DNA of 43,968 nucleotides from Flavobacteriaceae bacterium (lineage in GTDB: Bacteria; Bacteroidota; Bacteroidia; Flavobacteriales; Flavobacteriaceae). A program made the translations under genes and the position numbers. The notes below the pieces were generated by a model. It saw only the letters and a list, made by a program, of their open reading frames with translations. It was not told the DNA's origin and ran no database searches. The stretch covers positions 1 through 43,968 of the forward strand of contig CANGTL010000021.1 in assembly GCA_947456815.1 (NCBI GenBank), written 5' to 3'. This document shows, piece by piece, positions 16,544 to 26,149 of this stretch. Each line of letters begins with the position of its first letter. The stretch's first letter is position 1.

Positions 16544-18931
16544 TTAATAATTAATTTTTAGTTGAATTTGAAAGTTCCTACCTACTTCATCAGCAAAGAA
16601 GCGTTGACGATTTAAATAATCTCTGTAGGAGGTGTCTAAAATATTTTGAACAGAAAATGCTAAAGTTGTATTTGTTTTTGAAAATGTTTTGAATTTGACT
16701 TCCGAATAAAAATGCCATAATTGATAACCAGGAGGAGGCGTGCTAATATCAACAACAACTGGCACAAATTCATTGTTTACTATGACATCCGTAGTGAAAT
16801 TGTTTTTCGGAAATTGATTTTGGTGAAAGACGATTTCGTTTTTTAATTCAAATAGCAGATGATTCCATTCTTTTTTGGAAAATTGAATTTTGTTATTGAT
16901 GTTCAATGGTGGAATGTCAATCAATTGTTCGTCATTACTGACATCTCTTCCGTTAACGTACGCTAAAGAAAAGGAATGTTGCCAATGTTCATTCAAGTTC
17001 CAATGTGATTGTACATCAATTCCCGATACAAAAGCATTCGTTTGTTGGTATTCCCAAACTGGAAAGGTTCCACGAATGGTATTTTCAAAGGCTATAGGCT
17101 TTAAAAACATATAGTTATGAATGCTACTCAAATACGGATTAACTTCCAATGAAAGTGAATTCCACTTCTTTTGTATCGTTGTTGATAGCTTGACCGATTG
17201 CTCTTTGTCTAATGCCAAATCTCCTAATTCGATTACGCCGGTAGAATGATGCAAACCGTCGCTAAAAAACTCTGACGGATTCGGATTCCTTGCAGCAAGA
17301 CTAGCGTTTAAGTACCAATCTAAGTTGTTTTCAAATTCTTTATGCAAACCTAAACTTGCTGAAATGTTATGGAAAGTGAAATTAGGTTCTGTCAACCATT
17401 GTGTGTTATTGAAATCACTTACAATAAAGTCTGAAAACTCTGGATCATAGCCGCGTTCATTCCATCGGGATTTAAAATAGTACTTGGTAGCTTGTAAATT
17501 AGAAAAGTCGTAGCGCAATCCTGCTTCAACAATCAACTTATTGAAGAAATGATGAGAAACAACTCCATATGCCCCAACATCTACTTTAGTGTAATTGGGA
17601 ATCAATGGACGAATTCCTGTAGCTGGATTGGCAAAATTAGTCTGATAAGAAGCACTTGAGCCTGATTTTAAAGTCCAATCGTGACTTGTTTTTTTGTAGT
17701 CAATCAATACCGAGTGTGTTTGTAAATCTAAATCCAAAGCGGCGATATTGGAAAATTCCCCTCGACGAATGTCAAATTCCAAGCGCTTGTTGAATTGAAA
17801 AGCATATTGAACACTTATCGATTCCATTTCAGAACAATAATAATTGAAATTTGCCTTTACAATATGATGCTGCACTTCTTGTCGCGGACTATTGATATTG
17901 TATGTAAAGTCATTTATGACCGAAGGGATTTGATTGTTGATCGATTGATATAGATCAAATGCATTGCCAACATGAGATGCGCTCAATATGCCAATTTTAG
18001 CACTGAAAAAACTGTAAAAAGCGGTAAAGTCATACTTCTTTCGACTAAACTTGATGTCTCCAGCAAAGTTAAGTTCACCATTGCTGGTATTCGACAAAAC
18101 ATAATCTGGGGCAGTTTTATCTCCTATATACTTGAAAGTGCCTAAAGCATTGTAGCTCCATCCGGCTAAGTTTCCTTTATGAATACTAGAACTTACTGAA
18201 CCACCTCTGCCATTCGAATCGAAATTACATATGGTTTTGCCAAATAAAGTGTCTTTTTTTACAGAAACAGGCTCAATAATGACCAATCCTCCGACTGCAT
18301 CGCCGCCATATTGCAAACCCGAAGCGCCTTTTATAACTGTGATTTTTCCAGCTGCATTGATGTCTAAATTAGGTGCATGTTCCGTGCCCCATTGTTGATC
18401 TTCAAGACGCACATTGTTGCTGATAACAGGCACTCTACTTCCGTAAAGTCCATTAATAATTGGCTTGACAATAGCGTTTCCTGTCTTGAGACTTGATACA
18501 CCTGCAATTTCCTTCAAAGCATCTCCAAGAGACTGATTGCTATACTTCTCAATGGTCTCTAACTTGAGCTTTTGCTCCGAAATAGATTTGTTAATCGTAT
18601 TCTTTTGCTGCTTAATAATTACTTCACTTAGTTGATTGCTGCTTTCTTTCAATTTAAAATGGAGTACAATTGAACTGCTTAAAGTAATTAAAGTGTCAAT
18701 AGCTTTATAACCAACGAAGGAAACATGCGCATTATATGTGCCTGAAGGTAAATTCCTGATAATGTAACTACCTGTTTCGTCTGTGGAAACTGTTTTTTTT
18801 CCGATATGAATATGACTACCACCAATTGGGGTCATTGTTTGGGTGCTTACTTTTCCCGTAATCGAATGTTGCGATTGGACATCGAAACAAAAAATCAGTA
18901 AGAAAAAAGCGAGCATTATTTTCTTTTGCAT
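16544..18931 (-). CDS. TonB-dependent outer-membrane receptor, probably metal-related
   Basis: The ~795-residue protein has a signal peptide (MQKKIMLAFFLLIFC...QS). A carboxypeptidase-like regulatory domain follows (about 22-105: ITGKVST...LPSGTYNAHVSFVGYK). The plug domain has IVKPIINGLYGSRVPV and KITVIKGASGLQYGGDAVGGLVIIEP, and a 22-strand-type barrel ends in FQIQLKINY. The plug resembles ZnuD-type receptors. The His/Cys-rich protein upstream also suggests zinc or copper, but the substrate is inferred. The ATG at 18931 is preferred to one eight codons upstream because it opens the signal peptide. Confidence 0.85.
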   Translation of the reverse strand: MQKKIMLAFFLLIFCFDVQSQHSITGKVSTQTMTPIGGSHIHIGKKTVSTDETGSYIIRNLPSGTYNAHVSFVGYKAIDTLITLSSSIVLHFKLKESSNQLSEVIIKQQKNTINKSISEQKLKLETIEKYSNQSLGDALKEIAGVSSLKTGNAIVKPIINGLYGSRVPVISNNVRLEDQQWGTEHAPNLDINAAGKITVIKGASGLQYGGDAVGGLVIIEPVSVKKDTLFGKTICNFDSNGRGGSVSSSIHKGNLAGWSYNALGTFKYIGDKTAPDYVLSNTSNGELNFAGDIKFSRKKYDFTAFYSFFSAKIGILSASHVGNAFDLYQSINNQIPSVINDFTYNINSPRQEVQHHIVKANFNYYCSEMESISVQYAFQFNKRLEFDIRRGEFSNIAALDLDLQTHSVLIDYKKTSHDWTLKSGSSASYQTNFANPATGIRPLIPNYTKVDVGAYGVVSHHFFNKLIVEAGLRYDFSNLQATKYYFKSRWNERGYDPEFSDFIVSDFNNTQWLTEPNFTFHNISASLGLHKEFENNLDWYLNASLAARNPNPSEFFSDGLHHSTGVIELGDLALDKEQSVKLSTTIQKKWNSLSLEVNPYLSSIHNYMFLKPIAFENTIRGTFPVWEYQQTNAFVSGIDVQSHWNLNEHWQHSFSLAYVNGRDVSNDEQLIDIPPLNINNKIQFSKKEWNHLLFELKNEIVFHQNQFPKNNFTTDVIVNNEFVPVVVDISTPPPGYQLWHFYSEVKFKTFSKTNTTLAFSVQNILDTSYRDYLNRQRFFADEVGRNFQIQLKINY

Positions 18932-18997
18932 TTTGTTCAAAATATATAAACACATTAATAATCCTCAAGAAATTGAGAATAAATGGATTAAAAGATT

Positions 18998-19342
18998 TTA
19001 AACATTGGGCGGCCCGCGAAGTGCAAAAAGACTTCCTTCAAACTGAAGTGAAATGTTTTTGGTGTAAAAAGAAAAATAAGGAGTAAAGTTGTTTTTTACT
19101 ATTGTTTGAAAGCAATAGATATCAGAAGAAACGTAACCAGAGAGCGTAAATTCACAGACAAAACAATGATCAAAAGGATGATGCTGGTGGGAAATTTCAG
19201 TTTGCCCACTGTACTTATGATGACATTCCTTTTCGATCAAAAGCTGATGAAGATGACCAAATGAGTGAATTGACTGTCCAAGCATTGTAAATAACAATAC
19301 AGACAGTAGACTCAAATTGATAAAAATGTACTTTTTCTTCAT
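18998..19342 (-). CDS. His/Cys-rich small exported protein
   Basis: A 114-residue protein with an N-terminal hydrophobic segment (about 4-24) and many possible metal ligands in the middle: HSFGHLHQ, KECHHKYSG, SHQHHPFDHCFVCEF. It lies 66 bases before the TonB receptor gene on the same strand. Comparable small proteins often precede Bacteroidota receptors for zinc or copper; a metal-binding or sensing role is an inference. The ATG at 19342 replaces an upstream TTG because it opens the basic start KKKY. Confidence 0.65.
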   Translation of the reverse strand: MKKKYIFINLSLLSVLLFTMLGQSIHSFGHLHQLLIEKECHHKYSGQTEISHQHHPFDHCFVCEFTLSGYVSSDIYCFQTIVKNNFTPYFSFYTKNISLQFEGSLFALRGPPNV

Positions 19343-19371
19343 CAAGAACAAATGTAGCTAAGAAAAAAGTA

Positions 19372-19425
19372 AATCCGCTTGATTTAACAAAAATTAAAAT
19401 TTGTCAATGCAAGCGGATTGTTTTG
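19372..19425 (-). terminator. Long hairpin, probable asd terminator
   Basis: AATCCGCTTG (19372-19381) is the exact reverse complement of CAAGCGGATT (19410-19419). The 28-base interior has further weak pairing. On the minus strand it follows the asd stop and is trailed by ACTTTTTTCT. Confidence 0.65.
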
Positions 19426-19438
19426 TTTTTAGAATAAT

Positions 19439-20428
19439 TTATACCAAATGATTCGCTACCAAGTATTCTGCGATTTGAACAGTATTGGTTGCTGCCCCTT
19501 TGCGTAAATTATCAGCAACAATCCACATGTTTATGGTGTTTGGTTGACTTTCATCACGGCGAATTCTACCCACGAAAACTTCATCCTTTCCTTGTGCATA
19601 CATCGGCATTGGATAAGTATAGGTGTCAGTATTGTCTTGCACTACTACGCCTGAAGTATGGTGCAAAATTTTGCGAACTTCATTCAGATCAAAATCATTG
19701 GAGAACTCGATATTCACCGCTTCGCTATGTCCGCCCACAAGAGGAACTCTCACTGCTGTTGCAGTTACAGCGATGGAAGCATCGCCAATAATTTTTTGAG
19801 TTTCACGAACCAATTTCATTTCCTCTTTCGTATAACCGTTTTCTTCAAAAACATCACATTGTGGAATGGCATTTCTGTGGATTGGATATTTATAAGCCAT
19901 TTCGCCTTGAATGCCAGCATATTCATTTTCCAATTGTTTTACCGCTTTTACACCTGTTCCCGTAATCGATTGGTAGGTCGAAACGATGACGCGTTTGATG
20001 TTGTATTTTTTGTGCAACGGTGCCAAAACCAAAACCATTTGAATGGTAGAGCAATTCGGGTTGGCAATGATTTTATCTTCTTTGGTTAAAAGAGAAGCAT
20101 TGATTTCTGGAACTACCAATTTTTTCGTCGGATCCATTCTCCATGCTGAGGAATTGTCAATTACCGTTGTTCCGGCAGCTGCAAATTTTGGAGCCCAATC
20201 TAAAGAAGTTTGCCCACCTGCTGAAAACAAAGCAATGTCCGCTTTCATATCCACTGCAGTTTGCATGCCTACCACTTTGTATTTTTTCCCGCTATATTCA
20301 ATTTCTTTACCGATCGATTTTTCTGAGGCGACAGGGATTAATTCTGTAACTGGAAAATTTCTTTCCGCTAAAACCTTAAGCATCACTTCTCCAACCATTC
20401 CGGTTGCGCCAACAACAGCAACTTTCAT
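19439..20428 (-). CDS. asd: Aspartate-semialdehyde dehydrogenase
   Basis: Asd reduces aspartyl phosphate to the semialdehyde, feeding lysine/diaminopimelate, threonine and methionine synthesis. The 329 residues show the NADP site VGATGMVGEVML and catalytic C126 in NPNCSTIQM. They also show the substrate arginine/histidine stretch AVRVPLVGGHSEAVNIEF. A TATTTTTG box on the minus strand (CAAAAATA at 20461-20468) is a plausible -7 element. The gene is flanked by terminators, so it is probably monocistronic. Confidence 0.96.
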   Translation of the reverse strand: MKVAVVGATGMVGEVMLKVLAERNFPVTELIPVASEKSIGKEIEYSGKKYKVVGMQTAVDMKADIALFSAGGQTSLDWAPKFAAAGTTVIDNSSAWRMDPTKKLVVPEINASLLTKEDKIIANPNCSTIQMVLVLAPLHKKYNIKRVIVSTYQSITGTGVKAVKQLENEYAGIQGEMAYKYPIHRNAIPQCDVFEENGYTKEEMKLVRETQKIIGDASIAVTATAVRVPLVGGHSEAVNIEFSNDFDLNEVRKILHHTSGVVVQDNTDTYTYPMPMYAQGKDEVFVGRIRRDESQPNTINMWIVADNLRKGAATNTVQIAEYLVANHLV

Positions 20429-20499
20429 ATCTTATTAATTTAAGTTTAAATTTTGAAGCACAAAAATAGATAGAAATTCATTTGAAATCATCTTTTTAT

Positions 20500-20532
20500 A
20501 AAAAGAAAAACCATCCGAATTAACGAATGGTT
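20500..20532 (-). terminator. mscL terminator
   Basis: On the minus strand AACCATTCG (20524-20532) pairs with CGGATGGTT (20509-20517) and runs into TTTTCTTTTT. A second hairpin, TCCCGAA / TTCGGGA (about 20536-20553), lies next to it. Confidence 0.75.
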
Positions 20533-20581
20533 ATGTCCCGAAATGAATTCGGGATAAATTAGAATAAGTAATGTAGCGGTA

Positions 20582-20983
20582 TTATTTTTTCAATAAATCT
20601 CTAATTTGTGTAAGCAATTCCTCTTGAGTAGGTCCAGATGGAGCAGGAGCAGGAGCAGGTTTTTTCATTTTTCCGTACGCTTTGATGATCATAAACATCA
20701 CAAAACCTACTACAAACAAGCTAACGATGGTGTTAATCCATGCTCCGTAACGAACTGCATTTTCTGGAGCAGTAATAGCACCAGCAGCGTCTTTAACTTC
20801 TGGTGACAAGACGTATTTCAATGATGAAAAGTCCATTCCGCCGGTTAACATTCCTACAATTGGCATCGCAATATCGGCTACAAAACCATTTACTACAGCG
20901 CCAACAGCGCCAGCCATAATTACAGCAATGGCAAATTCAATCACATTGCCGGTCATAATAAAACTCTTGAATTCTTTTAACAT
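20582..20983 (-). CDS. mscL: Large-conductance mechanosensitive channel
   Basis: MscL opens at high membrane tension to release solutes after osmotic downshock. The 133-residue protein begins MLKEFKSFIMTGNVIEFAIAV, with the N-terminal helix and first TM (about 16-42). A periplasmic loop and second TM (about 83-105) follow. A C-terminal helix TQEELLTQIRDLLKK comes after a Pro/Ala linker. All parts fit the pentameric channel family. Confidence 0.96.
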   Translation of the reverse strand: MLKEFKSFIMTGNVIEFAIAVIMAGAVGAVVNGFVADIAMPIVGMLTGGMDFSSLKYVLSPEVKDAAGAITAPENAVRYGAWINTIVSLFVVGFVMFMIIKAYGKMKKPAPAPAPSGPTQEELLTQIRDLLKK

Positions 20984-21073
20984 AATTAATGGAGATTAGT
21001 TAATATTTGATTTGTTTATGCTGCTAATTTATACAATAAATTAACATTTACGACATGATTATAGCAAGTTTTA

Positions 21074-23518
21074 CTATTCTCGGTAAAAAACTCTTTTTAC
21101 TCTTTGTGAAATTCCAGTTAGAATTTCATATGGAATGGTTTGTAATTTCTCTGCTAAATAAATGACCGTTGGACTTTCGCCAAAAATCACCACGGAATCG
21201 CCCTCAAGACAGGAAATTTCAGATACATCTACCATAAGCATATCCATGCAAATACTCCCAATTATGGGTGCTTTTTGATTGTGAATGGTTACAAATCCAA
21301 CACCATTACCCCAATGTCTTGAAATTCCATCAGCATATCCAATCGGAATTGTGGCCACTTTCGTCGTTTTGCTTGCCACAAATCGTCTACCATAACCAAC
21401 GCTTTCTCCTGCGTCGATAGTGCGAATTTGCGAAATAATGGACTTTAACGTGCCAACATTTTCTAGATTGGGTTGTTCTTCAGGATCGTTTGAAATACCA
21501 TAAAGTCCTATGCCAAGGCGAACCATATCGTATTGGGCTTTGGGAAAATTGCTAATGCCTGAAGTGTTCAAAATATGACGAATCGGTTTTATTTTGAGTT
21601 CCGTCATAATCAACGAAGACATCTTTTCAAATAACGCAATTTGATAGAGCGCAAATTCATGATGTTCTAAGTCATCGCTGGTCGCCATATGAGATAAGAT
21701 ACTCTTCACGACAACCGACTGGTTTTCTTTCAAAGTAGCAATGAGTTCCTGCAGTTGCTCTTCTTCAAATCCTAAGCGATGCATGCCCGTGTCTAATTTG
21801 ATATGAATTGGATATTTCTTCAGTTTCTTTTGTTCCGCTATTTTCAAAAATGCTCTCAATCCTTTGAGACTATATATTTCTGGCTCCAACTGATGTTGAA
21901 TAATCGATGAAAAGCTCGTTGATTCTGGATTTAATACCATAATCGGCAAATGAATGCCATCATTTTTTAGCGAAATCCCCTCGTCCGCAAAGGCAACTCC
22001 TAAGTAATCTACCTTGTGGTGCTCTAGTAATTTGGCAATTTCAAATCCACCATTGCCATAACCAAAGGCTTTTACCATAACCATGAGTTTGGTTTTCGGT
22101 TTTAGTTTTGATTTGTAGAAACTCAAATTGTGACTCAACGCATTGAGGTTGATTTCAAGAACAGTTTCGTGTGTTTTCTCCTCAAGCGCACTGACTATTT
22201 TTTCAAAGTGGAAAGTTCTCGCACCTTTTACCAGAATAGTTTCGTTGTTGAAATTCAATTGGTCAATTTCAGCGATAAAGGTTTCTGTGTCGTGGAAACA
22301 AGTACAGTTCAAAAATTTGTTCTTGAACTTTGAAATGGTTTCTCCAATCCCAATGACGCGATTGATCTTATTCGAAATGGTCATTTGAGAGACAATCGAA
22401 TACAATTCGTCATTCGACAATCCGCTTTGGAAAATATCCGACAAAATCAATGTTTTCTTTTTGTATTGCTTCTGGCTTTCTAAGAAATCTAAAGCAATCT
22501 TCAGCGATTGAAAATCGGAGCTATAACTATCGTCGATAATGGTGGTATTATTGACGCCATTTTTGACCTTTAGTCGCATTTCCACCGGATATAACAACTC
22601 AACTCTGCTTTCAATGACATCGTGTTTGTACCCAAAATACAACATGGTCATGATGCATTGAATCGCGTTTTCAATCGCAGCGTCATCTTGAAATGGAATT
22701 TTTATTTCGAAAACCGTCGGTGTATATCGAATTTTTAAAATGGTTTTATCTAAGATGAATTTCTTCGTAATAAAAACATCAGCATTTTCATCTTTAAAAC
22801 TCCATGAAAAAGTTTTTAAATTCTGATTAATAAAGGCGTCAATCGATTTGTTTTTATTGTAAATTAGAACTTTCACACGAGGGAAAAGCTTCAGTTTCTC
22901 TTTCATTTTCTGACCAATATTGTCAAACCCTTCGTCGTGAGCCGATCCGATGTTGGTCAAAATTCCAATGGTAGGCTTGAGAATTCGTTCTAGTTTTTCC
23001 ATCTCATTGATGGTGGAAATTCCAGCTTCAAAAATCCCTAGATTGTGTTTTTCGTTAATAGCAATTACCGACAACGGCACACCCACTTGCGAATTATAAC
23101 TTTTGGGGCTTCTAATAATATTAAAGTCTGGACTCAATAAGAAATTCAACCATTCCTTGACAATCGTTTTCCCATTGCTTCCAGTAACGCCAATGATGGG
23201 GAAGTCAAATAAACTGCGGTGATAAGCTGCAAATGCCTGAAGCGCATCGAGCGTGTTTTCGACGACAAGAAAATTGGCTTGATCTGACATTGCTTCTGGA
23301 ACATGCGTCACTACAAAGTTTCGCACTCCTTTTTCAATCAATTCCGCAATATAGACATGCGCATCATGATTGGGTCCAGCGATAGCAAAAAATAGTGTTT
23401 GCGCTCCGTTTTGCAGAGAACGACTGTCGATTGCAATGTTTTCAACTAAAGTATTGGGGTGATTCCCAACCCATTGGGCATGAAGGATGGGGACGATATT
23501 TCTGATCGATAAAATCAA
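21074..23518 (-). CDS. murF-alr: Fused MurF ligase / alanine racemase
   Basis: The 814-residue protein joins two peptidoglycan precursor enzymes. Residues about 1-450 are MurF, with the ATP loop GVTGSNGKTIVKEW, which adds D-Ala-D-Ala to UDP-MurNAc-tripeptide. Residues about 455-814 are alanine racemase, with PLP lysine K483 in VMVKAFGYGNGG and catalytic-tyrosine region VGYGRRFVA. It thus makes D-alanine and uses its dipeptide (after Ddl, not here). This fusion is a known Bacteroidota arrangement, not an assembly artefact. It follows tdk by 2 bases. Confidence 0.95.
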   Translation of the reverse strand: MILSIRNIVPILHAQWVGNHPNTLVENIAIDSRSLQNGAQTLFFAIAGPNHDAHVYIAELIEKGVRNFVVTHVPEAMSDQANFLVVENTLDALQAFAAYHRSLFDFPIIGVTGSNGKTIVKEWLNFLLSPDFNIIRSPKSYNSQVGVPLSVIAINEKHNLGIFEAGISTINEMEKLERILKPTIGILTNIGSAHDEGFDNIGQKMKEKLKLFPRVKVLIYNKNKSIDAFINQNLKTFSWSFKDENADVFITKKFILDKTILKIRYTPTVFEIKIPFQDDAAIENAIQCIMTMLYFGYKHDVIESRVELLYPVEMRLKVKNGVNNTTIIDDSYSSDFQSLKIALDFLESQKQYKKKTLILSDIFQSGLSNDELYSIVSQMTISNKINRVIGIGETISKFKNKFLNCTCFHDTETFIAEIDQLNFNNETILVKGARTFHFEKIVSALEEKTHETVLEINLNALSHNLSFYKSKLKPKTKLMVMVKAFGYGNGGFEIAKLLEHHKVDYLGVAFADEGISLKNDGIHLPIMVLNPESTSFSSIIQHQLEPEIYSLKGLRAFLKIAEQKKLKKYPIHIKLDTGMHRLGFEEEQLQELIATLKENQSVVVKSILSHMATSDDLEHHEFALYQIALFEKMSSLIMTELKIKPIRHILNTSGISNFPKAQYDMVRLGIGLYGISNDPEEQPNLENVGTLKSIISQIRTIDAGESVGYGRRFVASKTTKVATIPIGYADGISRHWGNGVGFVTIHNQKAPIIGSICMDMLMVDVSEISCLEGDSVVIFGESPTVIYLAEKLQTIPYEILTGISQRVKRVFYRE

Positions 23519-23520
23519 AT

Positions 23521-24141
23521 TTACTCTTGATTTTTGGGTGTTTTTTCTGAATCAACCTCTTGCATTTTTCGCATTGCTTCGTAATAGGCAGCGCGACTCA
23601 ATGGCTCATATTCTTCGGTTTCCCCTAGAAAAACGAGATTGTCATTATTGGTTTTTCTAAAACTGTAGTTGGCTAGATTTCCGGTACGTGTGCAAACGGC
23701 ATGTACTTTTGTCACGTATTCCGCTGTTGCCATTAGTGCCGGCATGGGACCAAATGGATTTCCTTTAAAATCCATATCCAAACCAGCCACAATAACACGG
23801 ATTCCGGAGTTCGCCAAGTCGTTGCAAATTTTTACAATCTCATCATCAAAGAACTGTGCCTCATCAATTCCCACCACGTCACAACCCTGAGCTAATATAG
23901 CAATATTCGCAGCAGCTGGAACTGGCGTTGATCGAATTTCATTGCTATCGTGCGAAACCACCATTTCGTCGTGATAGCGCGTATCGATAGCAGGTTTGAA
24001 AATTTCGACTTTTTGTTTGGCAAATTGAGCCCGTTTCAATCGTCGGATTAATTCCTCTGTTTTTCCGGAAAACATAGAGCCACAGATCACTTCTATCCAT
24101 CCAAATTGTTCTTTATGATTGACTGTATTTTCGAGAAACAT
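23521..24141 (-). CDS. tdk: Thymidine kinase (type II)
   Basis: Tdk phosphorylates thymidine for salvage. The 206-residue protein has the P-loop GSMFSGKT (21-28) and the DExx-like motif GIDEAQFF. The C-terminal lasso region keeps [15 protein letters not shown] and [14 protein letters not shown]. However, most of the four cysteines that bind structural zinc in E. coli-type enzymes are replaced (CTRT instead of CxxC, LSRA instead of CRxC). The fold probably holds without zinc, as in related Bacteroidota. It is the first gene of tdk-murF-alr. Confidence 0.93.
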   Translation of the reverse strand: MFLENTVNHKEQFGWIEVICGSMFSGKTEELIRRLKRAQFAKQKVEIFKPAIDTRYHDEMVVSHDSNEIRSTPVPAAANIAILAQGCDVVGIDEAQFFDDEIVKICNDLANSGIRVIVAGLDMDFKGNPFGPMPALMATAEYVTKVHAVCTRTGNLANYSFRKTNNDNLVFLGETEEYEPLSRAAYYEAMRKMQEVDSEKTPKNQE

Positions 24142-24335
24142 TTTGTACTTTTCTTGTGCTAAAGATGAATAGATTTTATTACTTTGTAGCGTAAATAAAC
24201 CGATATAAAATTTCTATATTTACGCCGTTGTCAAAAGTAGAAAAATTTTACTTAAGGTTACTTCTTCCTTTGATGAAATAAACGTAAAGAAGATAATTAT
24301 TAAAAACAAACCCACCCAAGGTAATTTTAAAAGTT

Positions 24336-25292
24336 ATGAAGAAAAAATTGGAAGCCGAATTAATTAGTATCGCTCATCGAATTTTAAAACTCAAAAACAA
24401 ATCAGATTTAATTCAACTGCATCAAGAAACTCAGAAACTCTATGAGAAACTGTCTGTTTTGCGTTTTGTAGAAGAGAACTTTGCCGATGCCAAACCTACC
24501 ATTGGACTTTCCGAAATAGAAGAAAAAATTGAAATCGCTTTTGAGGCAGAACCAGAAGTTGATGTAATTGCTGCAGAAGAATCCATTGGAACTGACAAAG
24601 AAGAAACCACAGCGGCAGTAGAACCAGTTGTTGAAGAAATGGCTGAAGTAGTTTCTGAAGAAGAAGCTCCGCAAATAGAGGACGAAGAGGAAATTGAAGA
24701 GGAAATTGAAAAAGAAGAAGTAGCAACTTTGGAAGACGAAATAGAAGAAGAAGTTATTCAAGAAGAAACCGCCTTCAAGCCCGCTTTTGAATTGTCGTTT
24801 GACACTCATGATTCAAAAGATGAGGAAGAAGAAATTAAAGAAGAAACTAAACCTGTGTCATCACAAATTACTTTCGATGATTTGTTAGGGCCAGATTATG
24901 TAGATCCCGTTTTTGTGAAGCCAGAAGACTTGGCTAACGAGAAGCCAATACAAGATCCGAACGATGTGATTCCAATAGGAAGAAGTTACAACGATGATGC
25001 TCCAGTGATCTCCATGAAAAATGATTTTGGAACGAGCACCATTTCATTAAACGACCGAATGGCTAAAGGAATCATCATCGGACTCAACGATAGAATCGCT
25101 TTTATGAATCATTTGTTTGCCAATAGCAGCGAAGATTACAATCGCGTTTTATCACAATTGATGACTTTCGATACGTACGGCGAAGCGGAAGATTTTATCG
25201 AAAACATGGTCAAACCCGATTATAACAATTGGGAAGGAAAAGACGAATATGCGCAGCGTTTCATGGAAATCGTAGAGAAAAAATTCTCATAA
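24336..25292 (+). CDS. Acidic low-complexity protein of unknown function
   Basis: A 318-residue protein in three parts. The N-terminal helix (about 1-45) starts MKKKLEAELISIAHRILKLKNK, with a conserved-looking ALxLY-like heptad. A very Glu-rich middle (about 55-180) has many EE/EEE runs. A folded-looking C-terminus (about 235-318) contains NDRIAFMNHLFANSSEDYNRVLSQL and ends in YAQRFMEIVEKKFS. No signal peptide or TM is present, so it should be cytosolic. It lies between tdk (divergent) and rsmI. I do not recognise an enzymatic motif. Confidence 0.75.
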   Translation: MKKKLEAELISIAHRILKLKNKSDLIQLHQETQKLYEKLSVLRFVEENFADAKPTIGLSEIEEKIEIAFEAEPEVDVIAAEESIGTDKEETTAAVEPVVEEMAEVVSEEEAPQIEDEEEIEEEIEKEEVATLEDEIEEEVIQEETAFKPAFELSFDTHDSKDEEEEIKEETKPVSSQITFDDLLGPDYVDPVFVKPEDLANEKPIQDPNDVIPIGRSYNDDAPVISMKNDFGTSTISLNDRMAKGIIIGLNDRIAFMNHLFANSSEDYNRVLSQLMTFDTYGEAEDFIENMVKPDYNNWEGKDEYAQRFMEIVEKKFS

Positions 25293-25315
25293 ACACTTGA
25301 ATTAGAGTACAAAGT

Positions 25316-25398
25316 AAAGCCACGAATTACTTCGTCTGTTCGACTTTGAGTCTCGGGTCACGAATTATACCAATTAATATTCGTGAGTTAGTGGCTTT
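25316..25398 (+). repeat. Nested inverted-repeat intergenic element
   Basis: The outer arms AAAGCCAC (25316-25323) and GTGGCTTT (25391-25398) are perfectly inverted. The inner arms CACGAAT (25359-25365) and ATTCGTG (25379-25385) are too. CACGAATTA also occurs at 25321-25329, and a related CACGAAT...CACGAATTTGCAC run lies at 1044-1066. It sits just before rsmI. Confidence 0.7.
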
Positions 25399-25422
25399 CA
25401 AATACAAACCAAGCCTAATTAG

Positions 25423-26121
25423 ATGTCGAAATTATATATTGTTCCCACGCCAATTGGCAATCTAGAAGACATGACGATTCGAGCCATTCGAATCTTAAAG
25501 GAAGTCGACTTGATTCTAGCAGAAGACACAAGAACGAGCGGAAAATTACTGAAGCATTTTGATATTGGCACGCACATGCATAGCCATCACATGCATAACG
25601 AACATAAAACGGTCGAAAATCTAATTTCTAGATTGAAAGCTGGTGAAACAATTGCCTTAATTTCTGACGCTGGTACGCCGGCAATTTCTGATCCTGGATT
25701 TTTACTCACACGCGCTTGCGTCGAAAACAACATTACGGTGGAATGTCTTCCTGGAGCTACCGCTTTTGTTCCAGCACTCGTAAACAGTGGCTTACCTAAC
25801 GACAAATTTGTATTCGAAGGCTTTTTGCCAGAGAAAAAGGGAAGACAAACACGCTACCTAACTTTGGCGGAAGAAACAAGAACCATGATTTTGTACGTTT
25901 CCCCTCATAAGTTGGTTAAGACTTTAGCTGAATTTGTCACCTATTTTGGAGAAGATCGTCAAGTTTGTGTTTCTCGTGAACTATCTAAACTTCATGAAGA
26001 AAATGTTCGCGGCACAACCAAAGAAGTGTTGACTCATTTTGAAAACAAACCGCCAAAAGGAGAAATTGTAGTTGTCGTTGCAGGCAAAAACCCGGGCAAT
26101 AAGAAGGAATTAAAAGACTAA
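25423..26121 (+). CDS. rsmI: 16S rRNA (cytidine-1402-2'-O)-methyltransferase
   Basis: RsmI methylates C1402 of 16S rRNA, with SAM, in the ribosomal P-site region. The 232 residues show the tetrapyrrole-methylase fold: VPTPIGNLEDMTIRAI at the start, LAEDTRTSGKLL, LISDAGTPAISDPGF, and GFLPEKKGRQ. The C-terminus with KGEIVVVVAGKN completes the family pattern. The C-terminal extra domain of long RsmI proteins is short here. Confidence 0.95.
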   Translation: MSKLYIVPTPIGNLEDMTIRAIRILKEVDLILAEDTRTSGKLLKHFDIGTHMHSHHMHNEHKTVENLISRLKAGETIALISDAGTPAISDPGFLLTRACVENNITVECLPGATAFVPALVNSGLPNDKFVFEGFLPEKKGRQTRYLTLAEETRTMILYVSPHKLVKTLAEFVTYFGEDRQVCVSRELSKLHEENVRGTTKEVLTHFENKPPKGEIVVVVAGKNPGNKKELKD

Positions 26122-26149
26122 ATACAGCATTATTTTTTGGGCGTTACCT

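Noticed and set aside
21074..23518. MurF and Alr seen as an accidental fusion
   Set aside because: Both domains are complete in one frame and this fusion is known from Bacteroidota.
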